Source: an uncultured Alphaproteobacteria bacterium (GTDB taxonomy: Bacteria; Pseudomonadota; Alphaproteobacteria; RF32; CAG-239). From it: a stretch of 64,000 bases of DNA. The stretch spans positions 1 through 64,000 of the forward strand of contig CAKQNT010000004.1 in NCBI GenBank assembly GCA_934255405.1, given 5' to 3'. The position numbers and the translations under genes were made by a program. Positions 1 to 8,876 of this stretch are shown here, piece after piece (the stretch's first letter is position 1; every line of letters begins with the position of its first letter). The notes beneath the pieces are model-generated. The model was not told the origin of the DNA. It saw only the letters and a list, made by a program, of their open reading frames with translations, and did no database searches.

Positions 1-76
1 TGACTTGCCTGCTGATATTCTGCAGGCTCAATAAGTTACTGCGCATACTCGCAGTTAAACTTATCTTTCCGGTCAT
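1..76 (-). CDS. Flagellin, N-terminal fragment cut by the window edge
   Basis: Reading leftwards from the ATG at 76, the 25 visible codons give a flagellin D0 start (MTGKISLTASMRSNLLSLQN...). They are the same as the start of the complete flagellin gene ending at 43568. An AAAAGGAG ribosome binding site lies at about 86-93, as in that gene. The rest of the gene lies beyond the window, so its central domain cannot be judged. The 120 bases upstream are nearly identical to an orphan stretch at 45971-46093. This is therefore a second member of a flagellin gene family. Confidence 0.85.
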   Translation of the reverse strand, partial: MTGKISLTASMRSNLLSLQNISRQV

Positions 77-90
77 ATTCTTTTTGCTCC

Positions 91-213
91 TTTTGTCGCA
101 CTTTCTCAAATTATAAATAAAGCCTAAACGCAAACTTTTCCAGTGCTAACGCTTAGTTTTCAACAACTATTGACAGGTTATTTTTTGCCTTGAGAAAAAG
201 ATGGATTGCTTCT
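91..213. repeat. Flagellin-upstream repeat, copy 1
   Basis: This segment upstream of the partial flagellin gene matches 45971-46093 almost base for base and matches the region upstream of the complete flagellin gene (45642-45760) more loosely. It holds the leader and probably the promoter of the flagellin gene. Its left part runs into a dispersed motif (about 201-245) that recurs at about 24340-24385 and contains an ACGGC-TAATC-GCCGT hairpin. Confidence 0.75.
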
Positions 214-290
214 CACGGCTAATCGCCGTTCGCGCAGGGACATTGGGGAAGACGGCTACTGTAGTTTGTGCAATAATCATATAAAAGATA

Positions 291-325
291 AGGAAACCGC
301 CCCTGCGCAAGACAGAGGCGGCTAC
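291..325 (-). terminator. Probable terminator of the outer-membrane barrel gene
   Basis: On the minus strand the arms CCGCCTCTG and CAGGGGCGG (297-305 and 313-321 on the plus strand) form a nine-pair stem with one G-U pair and a seven-base loop. A T-rich but broken tract follows. It lies about 30 bases past the stop of the gene at 349. Confidence 0.55.
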
Positions 326-348
326 TTTATAAAGGAGAGTATTTAGTT

Positions 349-912
349 TTAGAAAGAGTATCTGACACCGGCGGTTACTTCGGCCAGATGTTTCAAATCA
401 CGAGTACCAACGTGGCTATAACGACCAATTACACGAGCGGAAATATTATCAGTGATTTTATACTGAGCACCGCCGCCGATACGATAGCCGACTCTGCTTT
501 TGGTGATTTTGTTTTTATGCTTGAGTTCGGTATCGTATACGGCCGCGCCGAGTGTTCCGACCAGACTGAATTTCTGTTCACAGCCCAACGGCATATAACC
601 ATAGCCATCCAAACCATAAGCATTAAACTTAAATTTTTTGATGCCGCCGCCCTGACTCTCTTTTAGATGAGCTTTGCGCGATCCGCCAAACTGGTAAAAA
701 GCTTCCCAACTGGAATATTGGGTAATATCTGTACCAAGATTGATTTTGGCGGAGTTGAAATTTTTTCGGGCGTATTTGGCGTCTCCTTTAAGATTAAGAT
801 TATCATAAGCATAATCTGCGCCAATATAAGGATCAAAGTTATTCCACATTTTGGCGTTTGCCGATGTGGCGATTATGCAGGCAGCACTTGCAAGTAACAA
901 TGTTTTTTTCAT
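349..912 (-). CDS. Outer-membrane beta-barrel protein (OmpA/opacity-like barrel)
   Basis: A 187-residue protein with a Sec signal peptide (MKKTLLLASAACIIATSANA, cleavage after ANA). The mature part is made of alternating hydrophobic/polar strands and ends in Phe (VRYSF), the usual BAM-recognised last strand. Gly-rich strand pairs such as YRIGGGAQYKI and GLDGYGYMPLG suit an eight-stranded barrel. It sits alone, with a GGAG ribosome site eight bases before the ATG and a hairpin terminator after the stop. Role unknown: a small porin-like or adhesin-like surface protein is likely. No enzyme motif is visible. Confidence 0.75.
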   Translation of the reverse strand: MKKTLLLASAACIIATSANAKMWNNFDPYIGADYAYDNLNLKGDAKYARKNFNSAKINLGTDITQYSSWEAFYQFGGSRKAHLKESQGGGIKKFKFNAYGLDGYGYMPLGCEQKFSLVGTLGAAVYDTELKHKNKITKSRVGYRIGGGAQYKITDNISARVIGRYSHVGTRDLKHLAEVTAGVRYSF

Positions 913-1130
913 TTTTAAAACTCCATTTATAAACAGGTTTTTAGTTTAAGCAGAAGTCCTCTTGCTAAACTGCGTATCAGCAGTTTATGAGAAGTAGATA
1001 ATCTTGGGCGAAAAGATTTAAAGTGGTTTAAGAAAAAAAATATAGATATTTTGGATTAGTACTTATTTTTTAAGGCTTTGTTTACCACAATCTGCTCTAT
1101 TTTAGGGAAAAATAACAGAAAGGAACGGCT

Positions 1131-1775
1131 ATGGATTTTAGATGTCCGGACAAAAGTTGCAATAAATGTCCGCGGTTGTTGGAATTTAGACAGCAAAACC
1201 AGACTAAATTTCCATCTTATTATAATGGTCCGGTGCCGCCGTTCGGAAGTTTGGAGGCGGAAATCTTGGTGGTGGGAATGGCTCCGGGGCTAAACGGGGC
1301 AAACCAAACCGCACGCCCTTTTACTAATGATTATGCCGGCGATGTTTTGTACCCTGCCCTAAAAGACAATGGATTGGCAGAGGGAAACTATGAACGCCGC
1401 AAAGACGATGGATTTGAGCTGAAAAATGTGCGAGTGACTAATGCCGTGCGATGTGTGCCGCCGCAAAACAAAGTGGTTGGAGCAGAAGTCAAAAACTGCG
1501 GAGCCTATCTGCGGCAGGAGTTAGCGGCTATGCCAAATTTGAAGGTTATTCTAACGCTCGGAGTGGTGGCTCATAATGCGGTGCTCTCGATTTTGGGATA
1601 TAGACAGGCGGCTCACAAATTTGCTCACGGCAATGTGCATAAGCTGGAAAACCACGGAATCCTGATGTTGGATTCATACCATACTTCTCGCTACAATATT
1701 AATACCGGCGTTTTGACCTATCAGATGTTTGACCAGATTGTAAAACAGCTGAAAAATTTGTTGGCAAAAGCTTAG
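1131..1775 (+). CDS. Uracil-DNA glycosylase, family 5 (UdgB-like)
   Basis: A 214-residue iron-sulfur uracil-DNA glycosylase, which removes uracil or other deaminated bases at the start of base excision repair. Cys10, Cys13, Cys108 and Cys123 fit the four ligands of the 4Fe-4S cluster. Motif 1 reads GMAPGLNGANQTARPF (about residues 49-64), with Ala where family 4 has an acidic residue, which is the mark of family 5. The second active-site motif is SYHTSRYNINTG (182-193), with His184. An AAGGA ribosome site precedes the ATG. The gene stands alone and converges with the rnf operon, whose last gene ends 3 bases before this stop, so the two gene ends overlap slightly. Confidence 0.85.
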   Translation: MDFRCPDKSCNKCPRLLEFRQQNQTKFPSYYNGPVPPFGSLEAEILVVGMAPGLNGANQTARPFTNDYAGDVLYPALKDNGLAEGNYERRKDDGFELKNVRVTNAVRCVPPQNKVVGAEVKNCGAYLRQELAAMPNLKVILTLGVVAHNAVLSILGYRQAAHKFAHGNVHKLENHGILMLDSYHTSRYNINTGVLTYQMFDQIVKQLKNLLAKA

Positions 1776-2347
1776 TTGCTGATTCCCGCAAATCCCATAA
1801 AAGCCATAGACAATAATCCGGCTGAAATTAAGGCAATCGGCGTTCCTTGCAGTGCCGCCGGAATTTTGGTGTATTCCAAGCGTTCTCTGATTCCGGCAAA
1901 GATTATGATTGCCAAAGTGAAGCCTATGGCGCTGGAAAGCGCATAGCAAACACCGGCTAATAAGGTGTAGTTTTTTTGGATTGTTAAAATAGCAATACCC
2001 AAAACCGCACAGTTGGTGGTAATCAGCGGTAAGAAAATACCCAGAGCCTGATACAGAGCCGGAGAAACCTTTTTGAGGATTATCTCCACCATCTGAACCA
2101 GAGCGGCAATAACCAAAATGAAGGTTACAGTCATCATAAAACCAAGGTTGTAGGGCTGCAAAAAGGTATAATAAATTAAAAATGTGACAATAGTGGAAAG
2201 AGTTATGACAAACATTACCGCCAAGCCCATGCCGGCAGCAGTGGAGATTTTTTTGGATACGCCTAAAAACGGGCAAATGCCCAAAAATTGTGATAACACA
2301 ATGTTGTTGACAAATACGGCGGTGATAAAAATTATTAGGTATGCCAT
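1772..2347 (-). CDS. rnfA: Rnf complex subunit A (RnfA)
   Basis: A 191-residue, six-helix membrane protein of the RnfA/NqrE family and last gene of the rnf operon. The Rnf complex couples electron flow between ferredoxin and NAD to Na+ or H+ movement across the inner membrane. The sequence has the family start (NNIVLSQFLGICPFLGVSK) and the internal inverted half LITTNCAVLGIA. The Cys in each half (GICPFLG and TNCAVLG) belongs to the pair that binds the membrane iron-sulfur centre in this family. The gene begins three bases after the rnfE stop, so it is co-transcribed with it. Confidence 0.95.
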   Translation of the reverse strand: MAYLIIFITAVFVNNIVLSQFLGICPFLGVSKKISTAAGMGLAVMFVITLSTIVTFLIYYTFLQPYNLGFMMTVTFILVIAALVQMVEIILKKVSPALYQALGIFLPLITTNCAVLGIAILTIQKNYTLLAGVCYALSSAIGFTLAIIIFAGIRERLEYTKIPAALQGTPIALISAGLLSMAFMGFAGISN

Positions 2348-2350
2348 TGG

Positions 2351-2944
2351 TTATGCCCTCCGCAATTTGTTGAAAATGATAATCAAGCCTGCCAGCGCTA
2401 AAAAGGCTCCGGGCGGCATTATGAATAATAACATCGGGGTTGCTTCTTCACCGGCAAGGCTGAGGCCAAAGATGGAGGCATTGCCCAATATCTCTCTGAC
2501 AATACCCAACAAGGCAAGACCCCAAGTAAAGCCAAGCCCCATGCCAATGGCATCAAGTATAGACTGCCACAGATTGTGCTTGGAAGCAAAGGCCTCGGCG
2601 CGTCCCAAAATAATGCAATTTACCACAATCAACGGAATATAAATCCCCAAAGCAGAATGCAATGCCGGAAGATATGCCGCCATCAGCAAGTCTAAAACCG
2701 TGACAATGGTTGCAATCAGCACAATGTATGCGGGAATACGGACTTGTGAGGGAATTATGTTCTTTAGCAAAGAAATAATCGAGTTAGACAAAATTAGGGC
2801 AAACAGAGTTGCCAGCCCCATTCCCAAACCGTTGACAGCCGAAGTTGTGACGCCCAAAGTCGGACACATACCAAGCAACATAACCAAAGTTGGATTTTCT
2901 TTGATAATGCCGCGAGTAAGATTTTCATAACTGGTTTTGTTCAT
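2351..2944 (-). CDS. rnfE: Rnf complex subunit E (RnfE)
   Basis: A polytopic membrane protein of about 197 residues, of the RnfE/NqrD family and paralogous to RnfA. Both half-repeat motifs are present: LGMCPTLGVTTSAVNGLGMG and LIVVNCIILGRAEAFASK. I place the start at MNKTSYENL (2944). The ATG then follows the rnfG stop by one base, whereas the in-frame ATG five codons upstream lies inside rnfG. It belongs to the operon and should form the membrane core with RnfA and RnfD. Confidence 0.93.
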   Translation of the reverse strand: MNKTSYENLTRGIIKENPTLVMLLGMCPTLGVTTSAVNGLGMGLATLFALILSNSIISLLKNIIPSQVRIPAYIVLIATIVTVLDLLMAAYLPALHSALGIYIPLIVVNCIILGRAEAFASKHNLWQSILDAIGMGLGFTWGLALLGIVREILGNASIFGLSLAGEEATPMLLFIMPPGAFLALAGLIIIFNKLRRA

Positions 2945-2945
2945 C

Positions 2946-3521
2946 TTATTTGCCTGCATTAAAGTTATTATAGGCGTCTACAGCCCGTTGAATCGCATCT
3001 ATAACCGCGCGAGAGGTGATTGTTGCGGCAGTAATGCCGTCAATCTCGCCACCATCTTTTTTTACCTTAAAAATATGTTTGTTGGGGTTGAAACCGTCAA
3101 ACTGAGATTTGAACTTATTCTCATCTGCCTTGGAGCCAAGCCCCGGAGTTTCTTGATGTTCGGTAATCTTAAAATTTTTGATGGCGCCATCGATATAAAA
3201 ACCGACAATCATTTCAATCCGCCCGCCAAAACCGTTGTTGGAATAAGTTTTGATAGCAAATGAATTGATTACTCCATTTTTGCGCGCCGGAAAAAACGCC
3301 AGTTTGTGTTTTTTGTCGGGAGTGGTGATAATGGTCTTTTCGGCAAACGGATCATTGTCAAATTCCCCCACCACCTCTGATATTGCCTCCAACTCTTGAG
3401 AATCTTTGGCTTTGGCAATGGGCTCTTTGGTAATTTGATAGACTCCGGACATTACGAACGCCGACACTACCGCAATACCGGTAAGCGACGCAAACATCTT
3501 GAAAAAAGTTTTGTGGTTCAT
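2946..3521 (-). CDS. rnfG: Rnf complex subunit G (RnfG), FMN-binding
   Basis: About 191 residues: one N-terminal membrane helix (FFKMFASLTGIAVVSAFVMSG) and a periplasmic FMN-binding domain. The FMN is held through a phosphoester to the Thr in the C-terminal motif GITAATITS. The family consensus has Gly where this protein has the first Ala of AAT, a mild departure. TPGLGSKADE is the other family signature. The start at 3521 is chosen because AAAGGAG stands nine bases upstream. Longer in-frame starts overlap rnfD. Confidence 0.93.
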   Translation of the reverse strand: MNHKTFFKMFASLTGIAVVSAFVMSGVYQITKEPIAKAKDSQELEAISEVVGEFDNDPFAEKTIITTPDKKHKLAFFPARKNGVINSFAIKTYSNNGFGGRIEMIVGFYIDGAIKNFKITEHQETPGLGSKADENKFKSQFDGFNPNKHIFKVKKDGGEIDGITAATITSRAVIDAIQRAVDAYNNFNAGK

Positions 3522-3525
3522 CGGC

Positions 3526-4506
3526 TTATCTCCTTTGCCCATAGTAGCGCGGCTGGACATATTTATCAATCAGCGGAACCAGAGCGTTCATAATCAAAAT
3601 CGCAAATGAAACTCCCTCCGGATAAGCGCTCCACAGGCGGATAATCACCGTTAGAAGTCCGCAACCTATTGCAAAGACAATCTGCCCTTTTTGCGTCATG
3701 GGAGATGTCGCATAGTCGGTAGCCATAAACACAGCGCCCAAAATTAATCCGCCAGAAAGCAAATGAATCACAGGATTATAACGGACATCGCCGGTAAGCA
3801 GGTATAGGAGAGCGGTTATTGCAAACACGGTGCCGATATAAAAAGCCGGAATATGCCAACTGATAATCCGTCGCCAAAGCAAATAGCCGAATCCCAACAG
3901 CAAAGCAAAAGCCGAAACCTCTCCAAGGCAGCCGCCGGTGTCGCCAAAAAACATTTGCCAATAATTAGGCAGGTGAGAACTCAAATAAGAGGCTGAGGTA
4001 TTGGCATCAAGATGTTTGATTATGCCCAAAGGAGTGGCTGATGTCTGAACATCAGTTGAAAAAATGCGCATAAATTCCGGTTGCGGCCACATTGTCATTT
4101 GTACCGGAAAAGAAATGAACAAAAACACTCGTCCAACCAATGCCGGATTAAAGATGTTTTTGCCAAGTCCGCCATAGCAGAGCTTGCCGACAACAATCGC
4201 CATAAAAGCGCCTATCAGCACCATCCAGAGCGGCATTGAGCTGGGTAAGTTATATGCCAGCAATAATCCGGTGATGACGGCGGAAAGATCAGTTACGGTG
4301 TTGCCTTTTTTGAACCAAAAACTATTAGCAAGATATTCCCACATCATACAGGCGGCAACAGAAGTCAGAATAACGGCAAAGGCATTAATGCCAAAAAACA
4401 TAATCGCCATCGCCGCCGCCGGCATCAGCGCAATTATCACATCTCGCATAATAGAACGAGTGTCTTGATTGGTTTGCATATGAGGGGCTGTAGAAATTTT
4501 GAGCAT
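3526..4506 (-). CDS. rnfD: Rnf complex subunit D (RnfD)
   Basis: A 326-residue membrane protein of the NqrB/RnfD family. The covalent FMN site is the Thr in TSATPLG (about residue 156). Neighbouring signatures are GKNIFNPALVGRVFLF and DYATSPMT. The ATG lies two bases before the rnfC stop codon position, which suggests translational coupling. Its partners are RnfA, RnfE and RnfG. Confidence 0.95.
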   Translation of the reverse strand: MLKISTAPHMQTNQDTRSIMRDVIIALMPAAAMAIMFFGINAFAVILTSVAACMMWEYLANSFWFKKGNTVTDLSAVITGLLLAYNLPSSMPLWMVLIGAFMAIVVGKLCYGGLGKNIFNPALVGRVFLFISFPVQMTMWPQPEFMRIFSTDVQTSATPLGIIKHLDANTSASYLSSHLPNYWQMFFGDTGGCLGEVSAFALLLGFGYLLWRRIISWHIPAFYIGTVFAITALLYLLTGDVRYNPVIHLLSGGLILGAVFMATDYATSPMTQKGQIVFAIGCGLLTVIIRLWSAYPEGVSFAILIMNALVPLIDKYVQPRYYGQRR

Positions 4507-4508
4507 GA

Positions 4509-5831
4509 CTATTTCTTCTTTTTAAGTTCCATTTTAGCAAGTTTACAGTAGTCCAGCAACGGAATATGAGCCGGACAGGTATAAGCGCAGCAACCGCATT
4601 CGATACAATCTAAAACGTGGAGATTTTTGGTTTCTTCCAAACGATTGTTTTGCACAAGATTGCCAATCTTGTATGGTTGTAAGCCAATTGGGCAAGCAGA
4701 GGTACATTTGCCGCACCGAATACATTCACTTTCGGGGCGTTTGGCAAAGCCTTTATCTGTCAGCAGCAATATCCCCGAGGTGATTTTGGTGATGGGGGCG
4801 TTGATGTTAAAGGCAGATGTTCCCATCATCGGACCGCCAAAAACAACTTGAGCGGTTTCCGGCGTGAGGCCTCCGGCTTTTTCAATCAGAAAAGCCGCCG
4901 GCGTTCCAACCCGAACCAAATAATTGGCAGGGTGCAGACAAGCATCTCCGCTAATGGTGACAACACGTTCAAACAGTGGTTTGTTTTTTTGCACAGCCTC
5001 ATAGATGGCAAACACAGTGCCGACATTTTGAACCAGACATCCGGCATCGGCAGGAAGCTTGCCGGAAGGCACTTCTCGACCGGTAATGGCGGTAATTAAT
5101 TGTTTTTCTCCGCCCTGAGGATATTTGGTGGCACAGGTCTTAACATTTACACCAACATAAGTTTTGGTAATTTTGGTAAGAATTTCAATCGCTTTGGGTT
5201 TGTTTTCATCAATGGCGATTATGGCGTTTTGAATACCTAAAATTTTATTGAGAATTTTAGCGCCAATTACAATTTGTTCGGCTTTTTCAACCATCAAACG
5301 ATCATCAGCGGTCAGAAAAGGCTCACACTCAATACCGTTTAAGATAACCGTATCAATCTTTTTGCCCTCGGGCACGGTAGTTTTTATCGGGGTCGGATAC
5401 CCTGCTCCGCCCATGCCGACAATTCCGGCTTCGCGGATTTTGGCAATAATCTCTTCCGGAGTGTAGGGAATGTCGCGAATTATATCATCACTGCGGTCAA
5501 TCGCGGGTTCAAAATCATCGCCTTCTACTTTTATGGTAATCATATCCTCAAGATAGCCAAACTCGCCCTCAACAGCCTCAACCTTGGTCACCTCGCCGGA
5601 AACGGAAGAAAATACATCGGCCGAAACAATGCCGTCTGCATCTGCCAAAAGAGTGCCGACTTTTACTTTATCTCCGGCTTTGACTAAAATTTTGGCAGGA
5701 GCACCGATATGTTGTTTGACAGGAATATAAACAAATTCAGGCAATCCGGCAAAAATAATCGGAGAATCTGTGGTAATCTTGCGTTTTTCGGGATGAATTC
5801 CACCAATCGAAAAGGTATTTATTTTACTCAT
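4509..5831 (-). CDS. rnfC: Rnf complex subunit C (RnfC)
   Basis: About 440 residues: the NADH/FMN-binding peripheral subunit of Rnf. It has an N-terminal RnfC barrel-sandwich segment, the GMGGAGYPTPIK nucleotide/FMN loop, an SLBB-like region, and two C-terminal 4Fe-4S motifs (CIRCGKCTSACP and CIECGCCAYTCP). The start at 5831 has GGAG upstream, and its ATGA overlaps the rnfB stop by four bases. The protein lacks the long repeat-rich C-terminal tail of gammaproteobacterial RnfC. Confidence 0.95.
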   Translation of the reverse strand: MSKINTFSIGGIHPEKRKITTDSPIIFAGLPEFVYIPVKQHIGAPAKILVKAGDKVKVGTLLADADGIVSADVFSSVSGEVTKVEAVEGEFGYLEDMITIKVEGDDFEPAIDRSDDIIRDIPYTPEEIIAKIREAGIVGMGGAGYPTPIKTTVPEGKKIDTVILNGIECEPFLTADDRLMVEKAEQIVIGAKILNKILGIQNAIIAIDENKPKAIEILTKITKTYVGVNVKTCATKYPQGGEKQLITAITGREVPSGKLPADAGCLVQNVGTVFAIYEAVQKNKPLFERVVTISGDACLHPANYLVRVGTPAAFLIEKAGGLTPETAQVVFGGPMMGTSAFNINAPITKITSGILLLTDKGFAKRPESECIRCGKCTSACPIGLQPYKIGNLVQNNRLEETKNLHVLDCIECGCCAYTCPAHIPLLDYCKLAKMELKKKK

Positions 5832-6658
5832 AATTTTTCTCCGTTGCGAAAGATTATGGCTCCGGTCGGGCAAGTGTTGCGCAGTTGTTCGCCAAATTCG
5901 GCGGCAGATACCGTATCAGGAATATAAGAAAGGTTGTTCTCCACTTTGACATCAGAATTTACTTTGGTGCACTTCATGCAGCCAATGCACGCGGCTTTGC
6001 AGTTTTTGCGGGCAAGAGCGCCTTTTTGGGTATTGCGGCAAGCCACGTATACCATCTGTCCGCCTTTTTCTAAAGTGCGAATCTCAAACAATCCGCGCGG
6101 ACATATACGCACGCAGGCACCGCAAGAAGTACACTTGCTATAATCAACTACCGGAATACCGGTTTCTTTATCCAGGCTCAGAGCGCCGAATTTACAGACA
6201 GAGGCGCAATCTCCAAGGCGCAAACAGCCGCTTGGGCATCCGGTTTGCCCAACCGAAATACGAGCGGCAATGCGACAACTTCTGATGCCGTCAAAATTAA
6301 CTTTCCGGGGGGCGTTTTGACAAGTTCCGTTACAGCGCAAAACCGCGGCAGTCGGCTTTTTTTCAACGGTAGCAAATCCTAATACGGCAGCAACTTTGTC
6401 CATTACGGCTTTGCCGCCAACCGGACAATAAAGCGAGGCAAAACCAGATTCATCTGCCGCGGCGCAAGAAACCGCAAAATCATGACAGCCGGCGCGCCCG
6501 CAACCGCCACAGTTGGCTTGAGGAAGCAAGGTCTCAACCTCAGATATTTTAGGGTCTTCGGCAACAGAAAAACGCCGAGAAACAAAATAAAGCACAATCG
6601 TTGATATTGCCGCGGTACAGCCAAGTATCAAAATGCTGAGAATAATTGTATTGTCCAT
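5828..6658 (-). CDS. rnfB: Rnf complex subunit B (RnfB), long multi-cluster form
   Basis: A 276-residue ferredoxin-like subunit, thought to receive electrons from ferredoxin. It has an N-terminal membrane helix (residues 5-25), the 4Fe-4S domain with CGGCGRAGC (about 50-58), then several ferredoxin-type clusters (CLRLGDCASVCKFGA, CTSCGACVRICP, CIGCMKC). This is clearly longer than the roughly 190-residue enterobacterial RnfB and resembles the long RnfB of strict anaerobes. It overlaps rnfC by four bases and follows rseC by seven. Confidence 0.94.
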   Translation of the reverse strand: MDNTIILSILILGCTAAISTIVLYFVSRRFSVAEDPKISEVETLLPQANCGGCGRAGCHDFAVSCAAADESGFASLYCPVGGKAVMDKVAAVLGFATVEKKPTAAVLRCNGTCQNAPRKVNFDGIRSCRIAARISVGQTGCPSGCLRLGDCASVCKFGALSLDKETGIPVVDYSKCTSCGACVRICPRGLFEIRTLEKGGQMVYVACRNTQKGALARKNCKAACIGCMKCTKVNSDVKVENNLSYIPDTVSAAEFGEQLRNTCPTGAIIFRNGEKL

Positions 6659-6665
6659 GTTATTC

Positions 6666-7085
6666 CTAATCGGTTGTTTTGGATATGGTAAAGCGGAACT
6701 TTTCGGCTAACCTTTTCTTGCTCAAGAATAGCCAAAAATAATAAGGAATCAAGATAATAATGGCAGATATTCCGCTGGTAATTTCAGAACAACCGCATAT
6801 TTGGGCAATTATCAAAGTTAGGAGCATAAATATCAAAGGCAAGACATATCCCAACACCACTGCCCAAAGTCCGGAATTTTGCGCCAAACTGACAATAACT
6901 TCTTCGCCTTTTTGATATTCTGAAGCATGTATTGTGGCAATCTCAATCATTTTATTTTGGCAATCCATTAATCCGCAACCATGGCGGGCATCGCAATTAT
7001 GGCAGGCGGAATAACTGGTGATTCTGACTTGAACAGAACCTTTTTTGACGTTTGTTACCGTGCCATAATGGTTAATTTGCTGCAT
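6666..7085 (-). CDS. rseC: RseC/SoxR-reducing-system protein
   Basis: About 139 residues. The N-terminal soluble part has a Cys cluster (CHNCDARHGCGLMDC), followed by two membrane helices (about 75-120). This is the RseC_MucC family, often the first gene of rnf operons and linked to reduction of redox sensors such as SoxR. The start at 7085 has GGAG eight bases upstream and overlaps the 3' end of apbE by 14 bases. Its exact role here is inferred from the operon. Confidence 0.88.
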   Translation of the reverse strand: MQQINHYGTVTNVKKGSVQVRITSYSACHNCDARHGCGLMDCQNKMIEIATIHASEYQKGEEVIVSLAQNSGLWAVVLGYVLPLIFMLLTLIIAQICGCSEITSGISAIIILIPYYFWLFLSKKRLAEKFRFTISKTTD

Positions 7086-8106
7086 TGCTTTCAACTCCGA
7101 TAAGCTCTTGGGCGCGGGCTGAGGTCATCATGGTATAGTCGCCGTCCGGTGAATGCAAAAACATAATAACCGGCAGTTTGCGGCGGTTGGCGAATTTTAG
7201 TCCGGCTTTGGCGCCCATGGTCATAATTGCGGTGGCATAAGCATCGGCATCTGCGCATTTGTGGGAAAACACCGTTACCGACGCCAGTTCGTTTTTAAGC
7301 GGTTTTCCGGTTTGTGGAGATATGGTGTGAGAAAAAATATGCCCATCTTCTTCTCTAAAATTGCGATAATCACCAGAAGTGGCAATAGAATAATTGGACA
7401 ATTCAAGCGCAAGCGCGTTGGCGCGGCTGTCTTTGAGCGGAACCCCTATTCCCACATTCCATAAATTTCCGGCATCATCGCGAGCTCCGGATAACCGAAC
7501 TTCACCGCCGATTTCTACAATATAATCCTTAAAGCCGGCTTCTTCTATGGTTTGGGCAATCAAATCCACGGCGTATCCCTTGGCAATAGCAGAGAGATTC
7601 AGTTGGGTGCGGGCGTCTGATTTGCTAACAGTGTGAAAATTTGAGCTGAATTTGAGTTTGGCATATTTACTATAAGACAAAACTTGAGCCAGTTGACGGC
7701 GGCTTGGTTTGCTATAGGTGTGAGAAGGTCCGAATCCCCATAAATCGATTAACGGACCGATGGCGGGATCAAACGCGCCGTTGGTTTCTTGGTTGATTTG
7801 ATATGATTTTTTTAAGACTGCCGCCAACTCATCAGAAACATTGATTTTTTCACCTTTGGCGGCATGGTTGATGCGCGATAATTCAGAATCCTCCCGAAAA
7901 GCCGACATTTGCGAATCTACCAACTCCAAAGCCTCTTTAACCTTGTCAGGCAGGGTTTTGTCATTGAGTGAAGTGCGAATCTTTACCCGATAGTAGGTAT
8001 TAAAAATTTGTCCGCCAAACTCCTGATAATCGGAAAACGAGCCGCGCAGGTAAACCGCTAAAACAATCAGCAGAACCGGTATTGAAATATATTTGAAAAT
8101 ACGCAT
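7072..8106 (-). CDS. apbE: FAD:protein FMN transferase (ApbE)
   Basis: A 344-residue ApbE-family protein with an N-terminal membrane anchor (residues 5-22). It attaches FMN to Thr in exported proteins, and its natural substrates here are RnfG and RnfD. Visible family motifs are DPAIGPLIDLWGFG, AIAKGYAVDLIA, YIVEIGGEVRLSG and the C-terminal ADAYATAIMTMG segment with metal-binding Asp and Thr. It is first in the rnf operon, so the cofactor-loading enzyme and its targets are made together. Confidence 0.94.
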   Translation of the reverse strand: MRIFKYISIPVLLIVLAVYLRGSFSDYQEFGGQIFNTYYRVKIRTSLNDKTLPDKVKEALELVDSQMSAFREDSELSRINHAAKGEKINVSDELAAVLKKSYQINQETNGAFDPAIGPLIDLWGFGPSHTYSKPSRRQLAQVLSYSKYAKLKFSSNFHTVSKSDARTQLNLSAIAKGYAVDLIAQTIEEAGFKDYIVEIGGEVRLSGARDDAGNLWNVGIGVPLKDSRANALALELSNYSIATSGDYRNFREEDGHIFSHTISPQTGKPLKNELASVTVFSHKCADADAYATAIMTMGAKAGLKFANRRKLPVIMFLHSPDGDYTMMTSARAQELIGVESNAAN

Positions 8107-8198
8107 ATTTTATCTTTATAAAACCGAAGTTAGTTTTTACATTCCTAAAAAAGTATAGTAGACTGTTCCTAGACTTAATTATTGCGGAGGATTATAAT

Positions 8199-8876
8199 AT
8201 GCAAAACGTGTTTAAGGCAATAGCTAATAAAATCAACGCACAATATAATAAAACCAATTTGTGCGCCGGTGTGCAATGTTTTCAAAACTGGGCGGAGCGC
8301 AGCGGACGCAAACTGGCCAAGGCAGGAATATCGGCCAATATGGTGAGTATCTGCGGCTTTGTTATCGGGATGTTTGCGGTTAACTTTTTGGCTCTGGAAA
8401 TGTATTTGTGGGCGTTGCTCTGCATTTTGGCCAATCGTGTGTGCGATGCCTTGGACGGAGCAGTTGCAAAAATTAGAGGAAAAACGGATTTCGGAGTGTT
8501 TTTAGACGCTTGTTTGGATTATGTTTTTTATGCCGGAGTTATTTTTGGTTTTGCACTGGCTGATGACGACAACGCGGTTGCGGCGGCGTTTTTGCTGTTT
8601 GGGTTTGCAGCTTCTGCCTGTGCCATGCTGGCTTATGCCACAATTGCTTATAGCCGCAAGACTCAAGCCGATGAGGCATTGAACGAATCTCCGTTTTATT
8701 TGGGAGGATTGGCGCAAGGAGCAGAAACTATTACGGTTTTGGTGGCTTTGTGTTTAGTTCCCTCGTGGTTTGTACCGGCGGCGGGAATTTTGGGCTGTTG
8801 GTGTCTGGCCAAGACCTTGCTGGTAGTTTCTACGGCATATTATAACTTTGTAATTGCGGCCAAAGGCAAAAAATAA
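8199..8876 (+). CDS. CDP-alcohol phosphatidyltransferase family protein
   Basis: A 225-residue membrane enzyme. The family signature is complete except that the usual Arg is Lys: CDALDGAVAKIRGKTDFG followed by D and D in FLDACLDY (about residues 88-113). These Asp residues bind the metal and the CDP-linked lipid donor. The acceptor alcohol (glycerol phosphate, inositol or another) cannot be told from sequence. GGAGG lies seven bases before the ATG. The stop overlaps the ATG of the next gene (TAATG), so the two are translated together. Confidence 0.85.
   Translation: MQNVFKAIANKINAQYNKTNLCAGVQCFQNWAERSGRKLAKAGISANMVSICGFVIGMFAVNFLALEMYLWALLCILANRVCDALDGAVAKIRGKTDFGVFLDACLDYVFYAGVIFGFALADDDNAVAAAFLLFGFAASACAMLAYATIAYSRKTQADEALNESPFYLGGLAQGAETITVLVALCLVPSWFVPAAGILGCWCLAKTLLVVSTAYYNFVIAAKGKK

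Noticed and set aside
1078..1293. 71-codon frame overlapping the start of the glycosylase gene
   Set aside because: It is a different frame of the same DNA; the glycosylase frame has family motifs and a ribosome site.
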